64,000 bases of DNA, from assembly GCF_900497805.2 (NCBI RefSeq), contig NW_020954702.1:293791-357790 (forward strand). Reading direction: 5' to 3'. Origin of the DNA: Vombatus ursinus (Eukaryota > Chordata > Mammalia > Diprotodontia > Vombatidae). Below, one piece after another: positions 10,040-20,165 of the stretch (position 1 is its first letter; every line of letters begins with the position of its first letter). The position numbers and the translations under genes were made by a program. The notes beneath the pieces were generated by a model that was not told the DNA's origin, made no database searches, and was given only the letters and a program-made list of their open reading frames with translations.

Positions 10040-11825
10040 TCTAACACACTTAAAAAAAATAAACTGTAGCTCAGTTTTTTTCTCTCTTATTCTTTTGGAT
10101 AATAAATTCTGAACACGTGGTAATTTATTTCCTTATCCTTTTGTAAGTGTACTAATTTATCTTGTGTTTCTGTTGTTTAGGGTATTTGCTAATTAAATAT
10201 TCTGCTCATTATCAGATGTGGCTGTGTTTTTCTTGTTGTTTGAATGCTTTGATTGCCTCTTCAACATTCATATTTGTGATCGTTAGGCTTCAGTGATTAT
10301 AGGGTTCAGGCTTGCAGGGAATATGTCATTTTGGCTTGCAGCATTTGCTGCTTTATTTTCAGAATATACCATTCCGTTCTTTCTTGCTGTTTTTCATTAC
10401 TGCAGAATACTCCTGTGTATTTCAGATTTCCTTTGTGTTATATCTGAAGGTTTGCTTTTTCTTTTGGCTACTTGCAGTATTTGTTGTGAGCCACTGAAAT
10501 TGTTGGGGTAGCGAGGTGGCTCCGTGGAAAGAGAACTGGGCTTGGGATCGAGAAGACTCATCTTCATGAGTTCAGCTGTGGCCTCAGACACTTACTAGCT
10601 GTGTGACCCTAGGCAAGTCACTTAACTGTTTACCTCAGTTTCCTCATCTATAAAATGAGCTAGAAGAGGAAATTGCAAACCACTCCAGTATCTCTGCCAA
10701 GAAAACCCCAAATGGTGTCAGAAAGAGTCAGACGCTACCGAACAACAACAACAACCAAATCCCTGAAATTGTCAGATGTAAGTACTGCGTACCTTGGAGA
10801 GTGGAGCAGTTTTTCTTTCAGGAGATGATCTATCAGGTCATCTGATTGATATTTTGTTTTCTGTATTCAGAAGTTTGGTGTATAAAAGTTTTATTATTTC
10901 TTATAGAATGGGCCTCAAGTTGTGTTTTTTTTTTTTTTATTTTGTCATTATTTTGGGAGACCTAGGATCCTTACTTGTTTCTATGCATCATGTCTTCAAG
11001 TTCAATTAGTTTGACTTATCTAAATTTCATGTATTCTTTTAACAGCCTTTTAATTCTCTTCTGTCATATTTCATTATCCATCAATATTTTTGCATTCTGC
11101 ATCTGTTGGCATCTCTTTCAGTTCTTTAGAGACTTTCCATTAGGGATTCCATTTTTCCCCTGCTATTTGAATTTTTAGATTCTGTATTGAGAACACTAAA
11201 TTCTGAGCTATACTAATTCCTAATTTCTTTTATGGATTTAATTTCTCTTTTGAATGACTTCAGAATTTTTTTTTTGTTTTTGCTCCATGATTTCTTGAGA
11301 GTCCACAGGATTCTATATTTCGTCAGGTATTGGTTCATTTTTCTTTATCTTGTAATATTTGTTAAAAGTTTTGTAATCTCTTTGAGTACTTACCCTTTCT
11401 TCGTGTGGTGGGATTCTCTCTGTTGATTTATCGATTTATCTGCTTGTGCTCCAGACTTTTTTGAAGGGCTTCTTTTCCTCTTGTGGTATTTTAACCTCTT
11501 TTTTTATAGTCTTTTGTTAGTAGATTGTTGACACTCCCCTCTTTTCTAATGGATATACTCCTGACTACAAAACTGCTTTAGCCTCTTCATAGGTTGTGAA
11601 GTTTAGGGTGCACTGCCTTGGATCCCTGCTCTGAGCAACCTCTTAGGGGACAGGACTGGCCCCAACTAGGCTCAGTCTCCTTTCAAGCTGGTGCAGCTGT
11701 CCATGAAGATCCCTTGTCTCAATTCCTCCTCTGTTTCTCTCTTTTCTTCTCATGGCTTGGCTGAATCAGTGTTTTCTGATTTTTACACAGAACAAAAGGC
11801 AAAATGAGAGTGTTAGGGGCATCCT
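10040..11825 (-). repeat. Possible old L1/HAL1 5' region
   Basis: The T-rich plus strand resembles the antisense of L1 ORF1 and 5'UTR. Segments such as TTTTGGCTACTTGCAGTATT correspond in order to the better-preserved L1 at 57880-58080 (TTTCCAGCTACTCACAGTAT). GC-rich sequence at 11600-11720 resembles a 5'UTR in position. Identity is too low to be sure; it may be partly unrelated T-rich DNA. Small open frames of 60-72 codons here encode hydrophobic peptides that result from T-richness. Confidence 0.35.
10504..10762 (+). repeat. MAR1-type tRNA/CORE SINE, long form with RTE-like tail
   Basis: The element has the tRNA-like head (GGGTAGCGAGGTGGCTCCGT), the core (ACTAGCTGTGTGACCCTAGG), then TTTCCTCATCTATAAAATGA and the 3' part ending in GAGTCAGACGCTACCGAACA plus (AAC)n. 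That end resembles the 3' end of RTE/BovB LINEs, which presumably supplied the machinery. A perfect 10-bp target duplication CTGAAATTGT lies at 10494-10503 and 10763-10772. Confidence 0.92.
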
Positions 11826-12278
11826 TGTGAGGGAATTGTTGGAATTGAGTAAACCACACTGACTCCATCTTGTGACTCCATTCTGGATCTAACTCAGTTC
11901 CCTTTCTATTCAGTTGTGGGCCTAGTCCAATTTCTGTCTTGTGAGAAAACTTTNNNNNNNNNNTTTTTCTGATTTCAGGGAATTGTACCTGTTTGCTCTC
12001 ACCCTCCCAATTTGGAAAGCCTTTAATCTTTCTTCCAATTAGGAATCAGAGTATCTAATTTTGTATCCTGATTGTTTTCTTCTAATTAATTGGTCTTATT
12101 TGATTAATTGTTTTAAGGCATAAAAATCTGTCTCCCCATGTATTCAGGGTCCAGTGCCAAAGCTGAGGAGGCCAAGTCCTGATTTTTTTATGCAATTAGC
12201 ATGCATGGCTTGATAAATCAATACTCTCAGAAGCTCAAACCTTTGTTTCCTCAGTCATTTCATCTTTCACCTGCTACA
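11826..12278 (+). mobile_element. Probable solo LTR (ERV), with assembly gap
   Basis: The segment begins TGTGAGGGAATTG and ends CACCTGCTACA, the TG...CA pattern of LTRs. It has a TATA-like CATAAAAATC near 12119 and a polyadenylation-like GATAAATCAATA near 12208. The 3' portion with CAGAAGCTCAAACC reads like R/U5. No clear target duplication was found, so the boundaries are provisional. The 10-N gap at 11954-11963 is inside. A fossil with no coding content. Confidence 0.55.
11954..11963. other. Assembly gap (10 N)
   Basis: Ten undetermined bases. The true gap size is unknown. Confidence 0.99.
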
Positions 12279-12829
12279 CTTGGGACTCCCCAGCCTCTGG
12301 CTAGACACTAGATGCAAGACAGAATATTTTTAACCCCCTACTTCCTCCTTACATGTTTAGGCACAGTTAGTATCTGCCATTTGTGGTTAGGATGATGCAG
12401 ACAGGAAGCAGGGTGTGCTGTCAGAGTTTCTGTAGCAAAGAAAGACCAAGATGGGATGCAGGCACAAGTATACTAATACACTTTGCATGCCTGCTGAGCT
12501 TGTAGAGGGTAGGAGTTCTGAGTGTTTTAAGGATTATAACTGACATTAATTCATAAGGATTTGCTTCATTAAACTTCTCTCTTCTCTCTGTGATCATTCT
12601 ACGTCTAGTATATGATTTTTTTTTGGAGGTTTAAAGAGTTAAAATAGTCTGGAGATAGTGTCTAATCTGCCATCTGGCTGGTCACTGGATCTGGAAGCCC
12701 TTGACTTCATCTTTGAGAAGGGTGCACAGCTTTCAATTTGAACATAGATAAGAGTTACTTTGCCATTACAAGACATGTGAATTCTTCGCAGGTGAGAACA
12801 AAATCTTACTATTCTCTATATTTTCTGGA
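12279..12829. other. Unassigned sequence
   Basis: No repeat family or gene was recognised between the LTR and the possible retrocopy. Confidence 0.45.
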
Positions 12830-12845
12830 AGCAAGATCCTCAATC

Positions 12846-14667
12846 TTTTTTTTTTTAATGCTTAAAATCTGTTTTTAATAATAATGTGGCCACTGCATTC
12901 CTATCTCATTTCTCAAATAAATTCCAGACTGTGAGAAGGCCAAACATCATATACACCAGTGAAAGTTGTGTAGCACACCTTCAAGAAGACAGGCAGCATC
13001 TGTAAGAGAGCTTCAGCACACAGAAACCCTGCCTCTTACCCCAGGCTTGTATTTGGACCAGCAAGAAAGGTTGTGAACACTAACACACTAGCACCTCCCA
13101 GAGAGAGAAAAAGCTCTTAGATTCTGAGCTCCGCCTCCCATCCAAGAAACAGAGAAGTTTAAAAAACAAACACACAACCTAAAAACAGACAACGAAACCT
13201 TTTCAGGACACAAAGGAACACTGGGTTGGGAAGAGGGAAGGAGTATTCTACTGGTATTGTTGCCTGAACTTCATGGACTCATCTGAGGGCCTAATCAGAG
13301 AGGAAATGGTGCTAAGCAAATTGTGTCCTAAGTGGCTGAGTGACCAATGAGGGGAGAAAAGTGGAATGGTCAAAGGAATAGGGATATAGCTGGGTCTGCC
13401 TGTGCCATGGCCTCCTCCCTCCAGCCTCCCTGTAGTCTTCACACTAAAATTTTAGGATTGTACTACATAGAACTGATTCACTAAATGTCCTTCTCAACCC
13501 CTCTCTGCCTTCAGTATTCCTAGAGAAGTACAAGTGGTCAGCAGCAGAGCCCTCAACACTCCTCTGAGGTAGAATTCTGGCTAGTGAAGAAAGGACCCTT
13601 CTCTGCAGGGTCAGAGGAAACTCAACACTTTAATTGTTAGTATCTTCAATGTTTGTTGGGATCAAAGATCTCTCCAGGAGTTCTGCCTGGAATATGTGGG
13701 AGGATTTTCCCCATTGCACTACCCTGGCCAAAGTGGTCACTAGGTGGTGGGGTCATTCCCGTGGTTCCATTTGGTATCATTAGACCATGCCCTGGAGTAC
13801 TTGGGGGCACCAGCTGGCACATTAACACTCCCTAAAATCCTCTATTGTTTATGATGATACCACCTCCCACATCCATCTGGCTCTAACAATTTCTTCATCT
13901 CCTTTTCAGTTACTCCAGGAAAGAGATTGACCATAAAGAGGTAACTATTGGGTGAGTCTTCTCCCATGGCTTCCAAAAATTCTTCAAATCAATTAATGAT
14001 CACACCTTCATTCTCGCTGTTAGCCTGCTGCCCATTTTTAGGTACTGGTGGTGGTAGCTACTGCTGGTACTGATACTGTTTCCTTGGAGTGTGGTTCTGT
14101 TTAGCACCATTAGCTTTTATTTTTGTTTTTGTTTTTGGTTTTTTTCCAATAAAATTCATGTCTGAGTTTTAATGAAAGGCTCCTTAATACTCAGCCTTTT
14201 GGTACCAAAAAGGTAAAAAAAAACCAGCTCATCTGAACTCTATCCTGCCTTGATTCAAGGAAGAAAAGAGTTAATAGGGTGATGGTGATTAAGCACCTCC
14301 CCCCAAATCACCATAGTAATAACAGAGAGTCAAAGACAGAAAGCCCAAAGCCCACCTATGTGTGTATTCCTTCTCCCTGCCTTTGCTTCTTGACTGCCTG
14401 TAGGCTGCCATCCAGGTTGAACATTTCTATCTGAATTTGGAAAGTCAGACTTTTTGTGCCAACCTTGGAGAGCTTTCTAAGCCATTCAGGAGCAATCCAG
14501 AAAGAACAACCCTCCACTCATTCACACAAAACAGCTGCCCACCCAAAAAATACCCTCAGGAAATAGTAGAAAGCCAGTAGAGAAGAGTGCACTGAGAAGA
14601 GAGACATTTCATGAGGCAGACAAAACTGGGCCAATGTAAAGCAGTCTCTTCCCTGAGCGGAAGCAGC
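12846..14667 (-). pseudogene. Possible processed pseudogene, source gene not identified
   Basis: Read on the minus strand, the segment ends in an A-run (plus T-run at 12846-12857) about 20 bases after an ATTAAA polyadenylation signal. Before that lies about 780 bases resembling a 3'UTR. Upstream, 13646-13828 keeps an open frame of 60 codons, rich in Pro, Gly and Met, ending in FDPNKH and a stop. Further upstream a second stretch (about 13880-14140) reads ANGAKQNHTPRKQYQ and later PNSYLFMVNLFPGVTEKE in another frame, so at least one frameshift and several stops are present. AAGATCCTCAATC-like sequence flanks the segment on both sides (12830-12845 and 14665-14681, two differences), as expected of L1-driven retroposition. 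I cannot name the parent gene. It could instead be an unrelated unique sequence with a chance open frame. Confidence 0.45.
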
Positions 14668-14681
14668 CAAGATCCTCAGTC

Positions 14682-15429
14682 ATCATTGAGATCTTTAGTC
14701 TTGCTTGTAGCTCATGTGGCCAGCTCTGCTGTAGAAATGCCTTGGCAAACTGTTTCAGCTCTCCAATAGTCACTGGCCTCATCTTATTAGTAGCTTCTCA
14801 CCTCTTTAGCACACTGACAGATGCAAGCAACTTCCTTTCCCTTGTCTTACTAACTTCCTTTTCTTTCTCCTACTCTACTTACTCCTTATCTTTGAATCTT
14901 TCTTCTTAGGTTAACACTTCTTAATTTCTTCTGCTAGAGGCTAGAGTCCTCCTACTCCATTTCCTTAAGTCCTTCTACTTTTCCTTCTCCTCAAGTCAGT
15001 GGCCAACTAACATTCTTCTTGAAAACATAGTGTTACTGATTTTGATTAATGTAAATTAGTCAAGAAAAGCTATAGAATTAACAAATAATGTGATTACCCA
15101 AGAATTACCTTGAACATAACATAGCATCTTACATAGTAGGTACTTAAGTTTCTTATTCCTGGTTTTACATCTAATGATTTTCTTACTGATTGTTCCATTT
15201 TGCAAGTAATAACAGAAAGCACCAGTTTCCATTTTTTAAGTCTGGTCAGAATCTTGAGTGTTATTAAATAACAACAGAAACCTTGAGAAACCTTTCTATA
15301 ATTATACATATCATTCCACTATTCCTGTTGCTACTTTTCCTAACTTCTAATTAGTTTTGATGGTGGTAGCAGGATTAAAGTGGTTTCAGAGACCAGGTCT
15401 CTATAACCAAAGGAAAGTAGAAAATTAGA
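14682..15429. other. Unassigned sequence
   Basis: No feature could be defended. A 40-codon open stretch on the minus strand near 14680-14800 has no recognised similarity. Confidence 0.45.
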
Positions 15430-15770
15430 ACAACTGTCTGGATAATTCGTGAGTATCTTCTATTTATGCCTAAATACATTAAGGTGAATTTAGAACTGAT
15501 TAGCAGCTGGATTCAAAAAGTAGACTCCGTAACCAGGTTTCACTGTCAACTTGGAGCAGTCTCTAGTGTAGTGCCCAGGGATATTTGCTTGGCCCAGTTC
15601 TATTTTATATTTAACAATAACTTTGACAGAGGCATAAGTTACATAATTATTGAATATACAAATGACAAATATCTAGGAGCAATAGTTAACAAGTTGGAAA
15701 GAATCTGGATCAGAAAATATCTTGACAGTCTATAATGTTGGGTTAGTAAATTTCATAACTATTAAATGGA
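15430..15770 (+). repeat. L3/CR1-type LINE fragment (RT region)
   Basis: Translated pieces follow the end of a CR1-type reverse transcriptase. GAVSSVVPRDICLAQFYFIF corresponds to the family segment with GSVLGPLLFNIF. NDKYLGAIVN corresponds to the ADDTKLGG region, and IRKYLDSL to the LQKDLDRLD region. The catalytic ADD is not preserved as such (YTND here). This is an old, inactive fragment of the same family as 55435-55860 and 60445-60668. Confidence 0.65.
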
Positions 15771-16915
15771 AAAAAGGAAAAGTCCCAGGCTGCAACTGAA
15801 TATTCCCTTTTCGTAGGTTATTACAAAGATATACTTTCTTTCACAACAGTCCATTCTTGTAACAGTGGGAACTAACTAACATCTCCAATCACTGAGATTC
15901 ATCTTTATGAAATGTCAAGGAGCATGTCCCTTTTCTCCATAGGAATCAAAAGTCCCACAAAAGGCTTGCCCCCCTGTAAACTTATTTGGTTGATCAGGAA
16001 ATGCCTCTGTGAATCTTTTAGGGTACTATAATAGTGTTGCTTTTCCAATACCATTAGGACAAGTTCTATTCATTCATAGTGAATTGGAGAACTTAAAAGA
16101 AAAGGAGTCACCCTGTTATTTTCTAAATGGAGATTCAGTTAAATCTCTTAAATCGAAGATTTTTCTATATAATTTTTGACTCTAAATCTTCTGGGCTATT
16201 GATATTACGATGTTTGATAAAAATGATTTTGTGATCATGATGTTGAAAGTCCAGAGTAAATTTAATTAGACTAAGAAATCTGTAAACCTATTAAGAGAAG
16301 TAAAACCAAATTATATCTTTTGTGTAATTTCTAGGCTTTAAAGGAGTCTAACATAGAGAATCTAGTAAGGAACCTAAGGTATGTTGCATGTGGACATAAA
16401 AAGAACCCTGTTGGATTTTTTTTTCTTCATTTCTCCTTATCCTCTGAACGTGTGGCATTAATAGTCTGTACTCATAATGATTAGTGATAAGGATCTAATT
16501 TCAATCTATCATATCATACTTTATCAGAAAGCCTTATTTTAGAATAGCAACAATGCAAATACATTTTATTAAGCACCTTTCTCAAGGCTCCTGATGCTGA
16601 CATTCTACTGTGGCAAAAGGCCAGAAACATGGAAGCTGGGAAACAAGCTCCCAAGATGTGTAGGACTTGCTTGGTTTTTTCCACCTGCCTCTCTCAAGGG
16701 CTGAGAGCAGTTCAAAGAACTATGAATAGGCTTTGGCTATTGTGTGAGGATAAGGTAAGATAAGGTGAGGTGAAATAAAGCTGTTCTGGAGCGTTGTTCC
16801 TACTATATTTTCTACTTACTATAGGAGATGGTCCTGATTTTAGAAAATAAGTCAGGTTTATGTTCTGGCTTAGATATTAATTAACTGAGTAACTTTGACA
16901 ATTAACTTAATCTCA
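15771..16915. other. Unassigned sequence
   Basis: No repeat family or gene was recognised. Confidence 0.5.
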
Positions 16916-16917
16916 CA

Positions 16918-17040
16918 GACTCATAAAATGTTAGCAGTATATGTGACTTTAGAAATCATTTAGTCTAAAATCCTCTTTTTCCAAATGAAGAAACTAAGAG
17001 GACTTGAAGAAACTAAGGTGACTTGCCCAGTGTCACAGAC
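16918..17040 (-). repeat. MIR3-like SINE fragment with a short tandem duplication
   Basis: ACAGACTCATAAAATGTTAG through GTGACTTGCCCAGTGTCACA matches a reversed MIR3-type SINE. A 20-base unit containing TGAAGAAACTAAG is present twice in tandem around 16985-17025. Confidence 0.65.
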
Positions 17041-17044
17041 CTTT

Positions 17045-17120
17045 CTTGCCTGAGTTTTCTCATTTATATAATGGAGATGATGATACTTACACTATCTTCT
17101 TATGGAAGGGTGGTTTTTTG
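17045..17120 (+). repeat. MIR-type fragment
   Basis: TGCCTGAGTTTTCTCATTTA then TAATGGAGATGATGATAC matches the MIR segment CCTCAGTTTCCTCATCTG and TAAAATGGGGATAATAAT. Confidence 0.65.
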
Positions 17121-17334
17121 GTTTTTGCTTTTGTTTGTTTGTTTTTTTTAATCAAGAAAATGCCTTATAACCTGAAAAAGTACCATGTAAATAAATAAGT
17201 TGAAATTATTTTTATTATTACTTACCTCCAACTCCCTTTCACCCAACCCTGATTCACTCTATTTCCTACACTGAAGTGATTTAGGATAGCCAAAGTACTC
17301 ACTGAATAATTGAGGCAGTATTGTGTTATATTGT

Positions 17335-17490
17335 GTTGTGTAAAGAAGGCTGGCTCTAGAGGTAGATTATCTTGGCTTAGATCCTGGCTCTGCCATGAAC
17401 TACCTATCTGAACTAGGACAAGTCGTTTAACCACTCTGGACCTTGGCGTACTCATCTGTAAGGTCACCTAGATCTCTAACTATGTATTAA
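17335..17490 (+). repeat. MIR-type SINE
   Basis: GGCTGGCTCTAGAGGTAGAT, TAGATCCTGGCTCTGCCATG and ACTCATCTGTAAGGTCACCT follow the forward MIR consensus from the tRNA-like part to the core. Confidence 0.75.
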
Positions 17491-18345
17491 AGGATTTTGT
17501 GGATATAGTGAACACTGACATTACTCCTTTGTCCAAGAGATGTTCCTTTAACACTCATATAAACTAGGCAGTGATCATTGGTTTATTGACCAATGGAGGT
17601 GTCCTTAAACCCCATGGGTAGTATTGAATATTTCTAATACTATTGAACTTTAAACATCTGCCATAAGATATATCCTTGCCATGTTGTGGAATGGGCTGGA
17701 GATCGTGCTACCAGTTTGTAGAAATATCTGAAGGTTTGAAGCCTTTTTAACCTATCTGCAGGATTGAATTGAGTGCTGTGGTATTGAAATATGACATCCA
17801 TACAAGTCTAATAATATAATTAGATTAACAAGTTGATGAAAAATTATAGGATTTCTGATACTGACATGTACTAAGGAGAATAGTATTGATCCACTCCAGA
17901 GGTACATTGTAAATAATAACCAATTAATAGTTGTTTTTAAAAAAAAAAAAAGCCTTGAAAAGAAAGCATTAGAAATCAGGGAAATGGAAATATGTGTGAC
18001 TCAGCAAGTTTTATCAGTTTTGGGGGAACCTTGCTCTATTTTCTGCTCAGAGGATTATGACACATTTAAGTTATACTTACTGTAGGGTCTGTGACAGTCC
18101 TATCCATTGTGATTTAACCTTGGAATATTAGTGAACTGTTTCTGTTACCCACTATACTCTCACTTGTATCATGAAAACTGAAAAGAGCAGTAACAGTAAC
18201 AGACCAATTTTTAGGAGACATGCACAATAGAGTAAAGGTGTTTCTTATTTTGGGAGAAGGAACTTTTGAGAATTCTGACAGTTTTAAAATCTGAATAGCA
18301 AAAATTCAGTTTGATTGTATTTGTTTTTTTTAATGACCCTCATTA
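17491..18345. other. Unassigned sequence
   Basis: No repeat family or gene was recognised. There is an A-run at 17939-17951. Confidence 0.5.
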
Positions 18346-18740
18346 GATCATAGTATCATAGATCTAGAAGGAAACAGACTTCAGAGGCCCAGGTAGTTTA
18401 AGTGATCTGCCCTCTGGGAATACCGAGTTTCTTTCAGGACTCTGGTGAAGTACCATTTTCTTTAGCTTTTAGGTGGTTTGTCTGCAATCTCTTGCCATTG
18501 CTTCACTCCAATTACCTTGTATTTATTTTGTAGGTAGCTGTATATGTATATCTTCTCTTCCCTGATAGAATTAAAGTTTCTAGAAGGCAGGTACTGGTTC
18601 ACTTTTGTCTTTGCTTTTCTCTATATAATTATATTTAATCAATGTTTGTTGATTGATAGATTGCCCAAGGAGGTGGGACACAAACTCAGATCCTCTAACA
18701 ACAGGTATAGTACTCTTTCTACTGCACTATGCTGGCTGTC
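18346..18740 (-). repeat. MIR3-like SINE split by an L2 3' end
   Basis: The left part (TCATAGTATCATAGATCTAG to GTGATCTGCCC) and the right part (TTGCCCAAGGAGGTGGGACA to CTCTTTCTACTGCACTATGC) together make one reversed MIR3-type SINE. Sequence between them is an L2-type 3' end. The boundary motif TGCCC is repeated on both sides. Confidence 0.65.
18475..18658 (+). repeat. L2-type LINE 3' end
   Basis: The segment reads TCCAATTACCTTGTATTTAT, TAGAATTAAAGTTTCTAGAA, GGCAGGTACTGGTTCACTTT and ATCAATGTTTGTTGATTGAT. This is the L2 3'UTR with its short terminal repeat. It lies inside the MIR3-like SINE. Confidence 0.7.
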
Positions 18741-18784
18741 ATACACTGGACTCCAGGATCTCCAGGGCATTGGCATGCAAATCA

Positions 18785-19965
18785 GTGAGTCAGTAAGCAT
18801 TTATTAAGTGCCAACTATGTGCCAGGCACTCTGCTAAGCACTGGGGATACAAAGAATAGGGAAAGTCCCTGTCCTCAAGGAGAAGACAACTTCTAAACAA
18901 CTTTAAACAAGCAAGCTATGTAAAGGACACCTAGTACAAATAAATAAATAATTCCCTCCTCAATAGAGGCAAAGCACTAGAATTAAGAAGGATTAGGAAA
19001 GGTTCCCTGAGGAAGATGGAATTTTAGTTGGGACTTAAAAGAAACCAGGGAAGCCAGGAGGTAGAGATGAAGAGGGAGAGCTTTCCAGGCTTGAGGGACC
19101 ACAATCAGTGAAAATGCCCAGAGCCAAGAGGTGTTGTTTAAGGAACAGCAAAGAGGACAATGTCACTGGATGGGAGAATCCTTAGAGGTAGGGGTGCCCA
19201 AGCTAGCCATCTCTTAATTTCCTACCCAGCTGCACTCCTTTAAACTTCTCCAGCCAGCTTCCCAGGAACCTCATCATTGAAAGACTCATTAACCTACATT
19301 ACTTTGGCCTTTGTGTTCATACCTCACCAATATCCTCTTCCACTTTGTTTGGGGGTTGGAACTGGGGCACCTCCGAAAGCCTCCATTTGGGGAAAGGGTG
19401 CCTAGGAGGGCCATCTCTTCTTTTCCCACTCCACTGAATTCCTTTGGACTTTTCCAATTTACCTCCTTGCCAGTAATCTCCCTTTCTGCTTCCTTGTGTG
19501 GGTGTTATGTTGACTTTGTAAGCTCCTTGAGGGCAGGGACTGTCTTTTTTTCTTTCTTTCTATATTCATGTCCCCCACACTTAGCAGGGTGTGTGAACAT
19601 AATAGGCGCTTAATGTTTTTTGACTGACTGACTAACCACATAAAGGGCATATAAGATATAAGAAGACTGGAAAGGTGGTGGGCATGGGCTAAACTAAAAC
19701 GCTTTGAACAACAAACAGATGCTTTTATATTTGACCCTGGAGGTGAGAGTGAGGAACTGGAGTTAATTGAGTAGAAGGGTCAGATAGTTGGGCCTGAACT
19801 TTAGGAAAATCACTATGGTGGCAGAATGGAAGATGGACTGGGATGAAGCGGGATTTATGACAGACAAACCTTCCTATTGCTATAGTCCAAGTATAAGGAG
19901 ATCAGGGCCTATGCCAGGGTGGTAGTAGTATCAGAGGAGACAAGCAGGCACATTGGAGAGGTGTT
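18785..19965 (-). repeat. L2-type LINE, RT C-terminus and 3'UTR, interrupted
   Basis: The plus strand starts with the reversed 3' end (AGCATTTATTAAGTGCCAAC, GCACTCTGCTAAGCACTGGG) and continues as the antisense of the ORF2 C-terminal part: GAGAGCTTTCCAGGCTTGAG, AATGTCACTGGATG, then after an insertion AGAAGACTGGAAAGGTGG and TATTTGACCCTGGAGGTGAG. In the sense direction this is the segment encoding the family motif with CNSLLAGLP and the following DHVTPLL region. Frames are broken. Confidence 0.8.
19190..19634 (+). repeat. L2-tailed short element with an internal tandem repeat
   Basis: About 445 bp interrupt the L2. Two roughly 80-bp units, at about 19194-19275 and 19398-19480, share GCCATCTCTT, CCTTT-A/GGACTTTTCCA-type and CCTTGCCAGTA-type segments. 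They are followed by TGTAAGCTCCTTGAGGGCAG and a tail ending in TTTTTGACTGACTGACTAA, the terminal repeat of L2. The body does not match ORF2 of L2, so this looks like a non-autonomous element that uses an L2-type 3' end. It could also be an L2 3'UTR variant. Target duplication is not clear. Confidence 0.55.
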
Positions 19966-19967
19966 GC

Positions 19968-20165
19968 TTTACAAATATATAGTTTAATCTTTATAACAAC
20001 CCTGTAATGTATGTACTGTTATTACTCAGTTTGTAGATGAAAAAACTGAAACAGAGTTTAAGTGAGTTGCCCAGGGTCTCATAACTAATGAAGTGAGTGA
20101 GGCTAGATTTGAACTCAAGTCTTCCTGACTCCAGGCTCAGAGCTTTATGCATTGCCCTATCAGAC
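19968..20165 (-). repeat. MIR/THER1-like CORE-SINE
   Basis: TTATAACAACCCTGTAATGT, GTAGATGAAAAAACTGAAAC, GTTGCCCAGGGTCTCATAAC and TCTTCCTGACTCCAGGCTCA are the reversed MIR/THER1 consensus in order. Confidence 0.85.

Noticed and set aside
10300-11430. Several 60-72 codon hydrophobic frames as small membrane proteins
   Set aside because: They arise from T-rich DNA that resembles antisense L1/HAL1; Phe/Leu/Ile-rich translation is expected.
14680-14800. 40-codon minus-strand open stretch as part of the retrocopy
   Set aside because: It lies across and beyond the proposed target duplication, and I recognise no protein in it.
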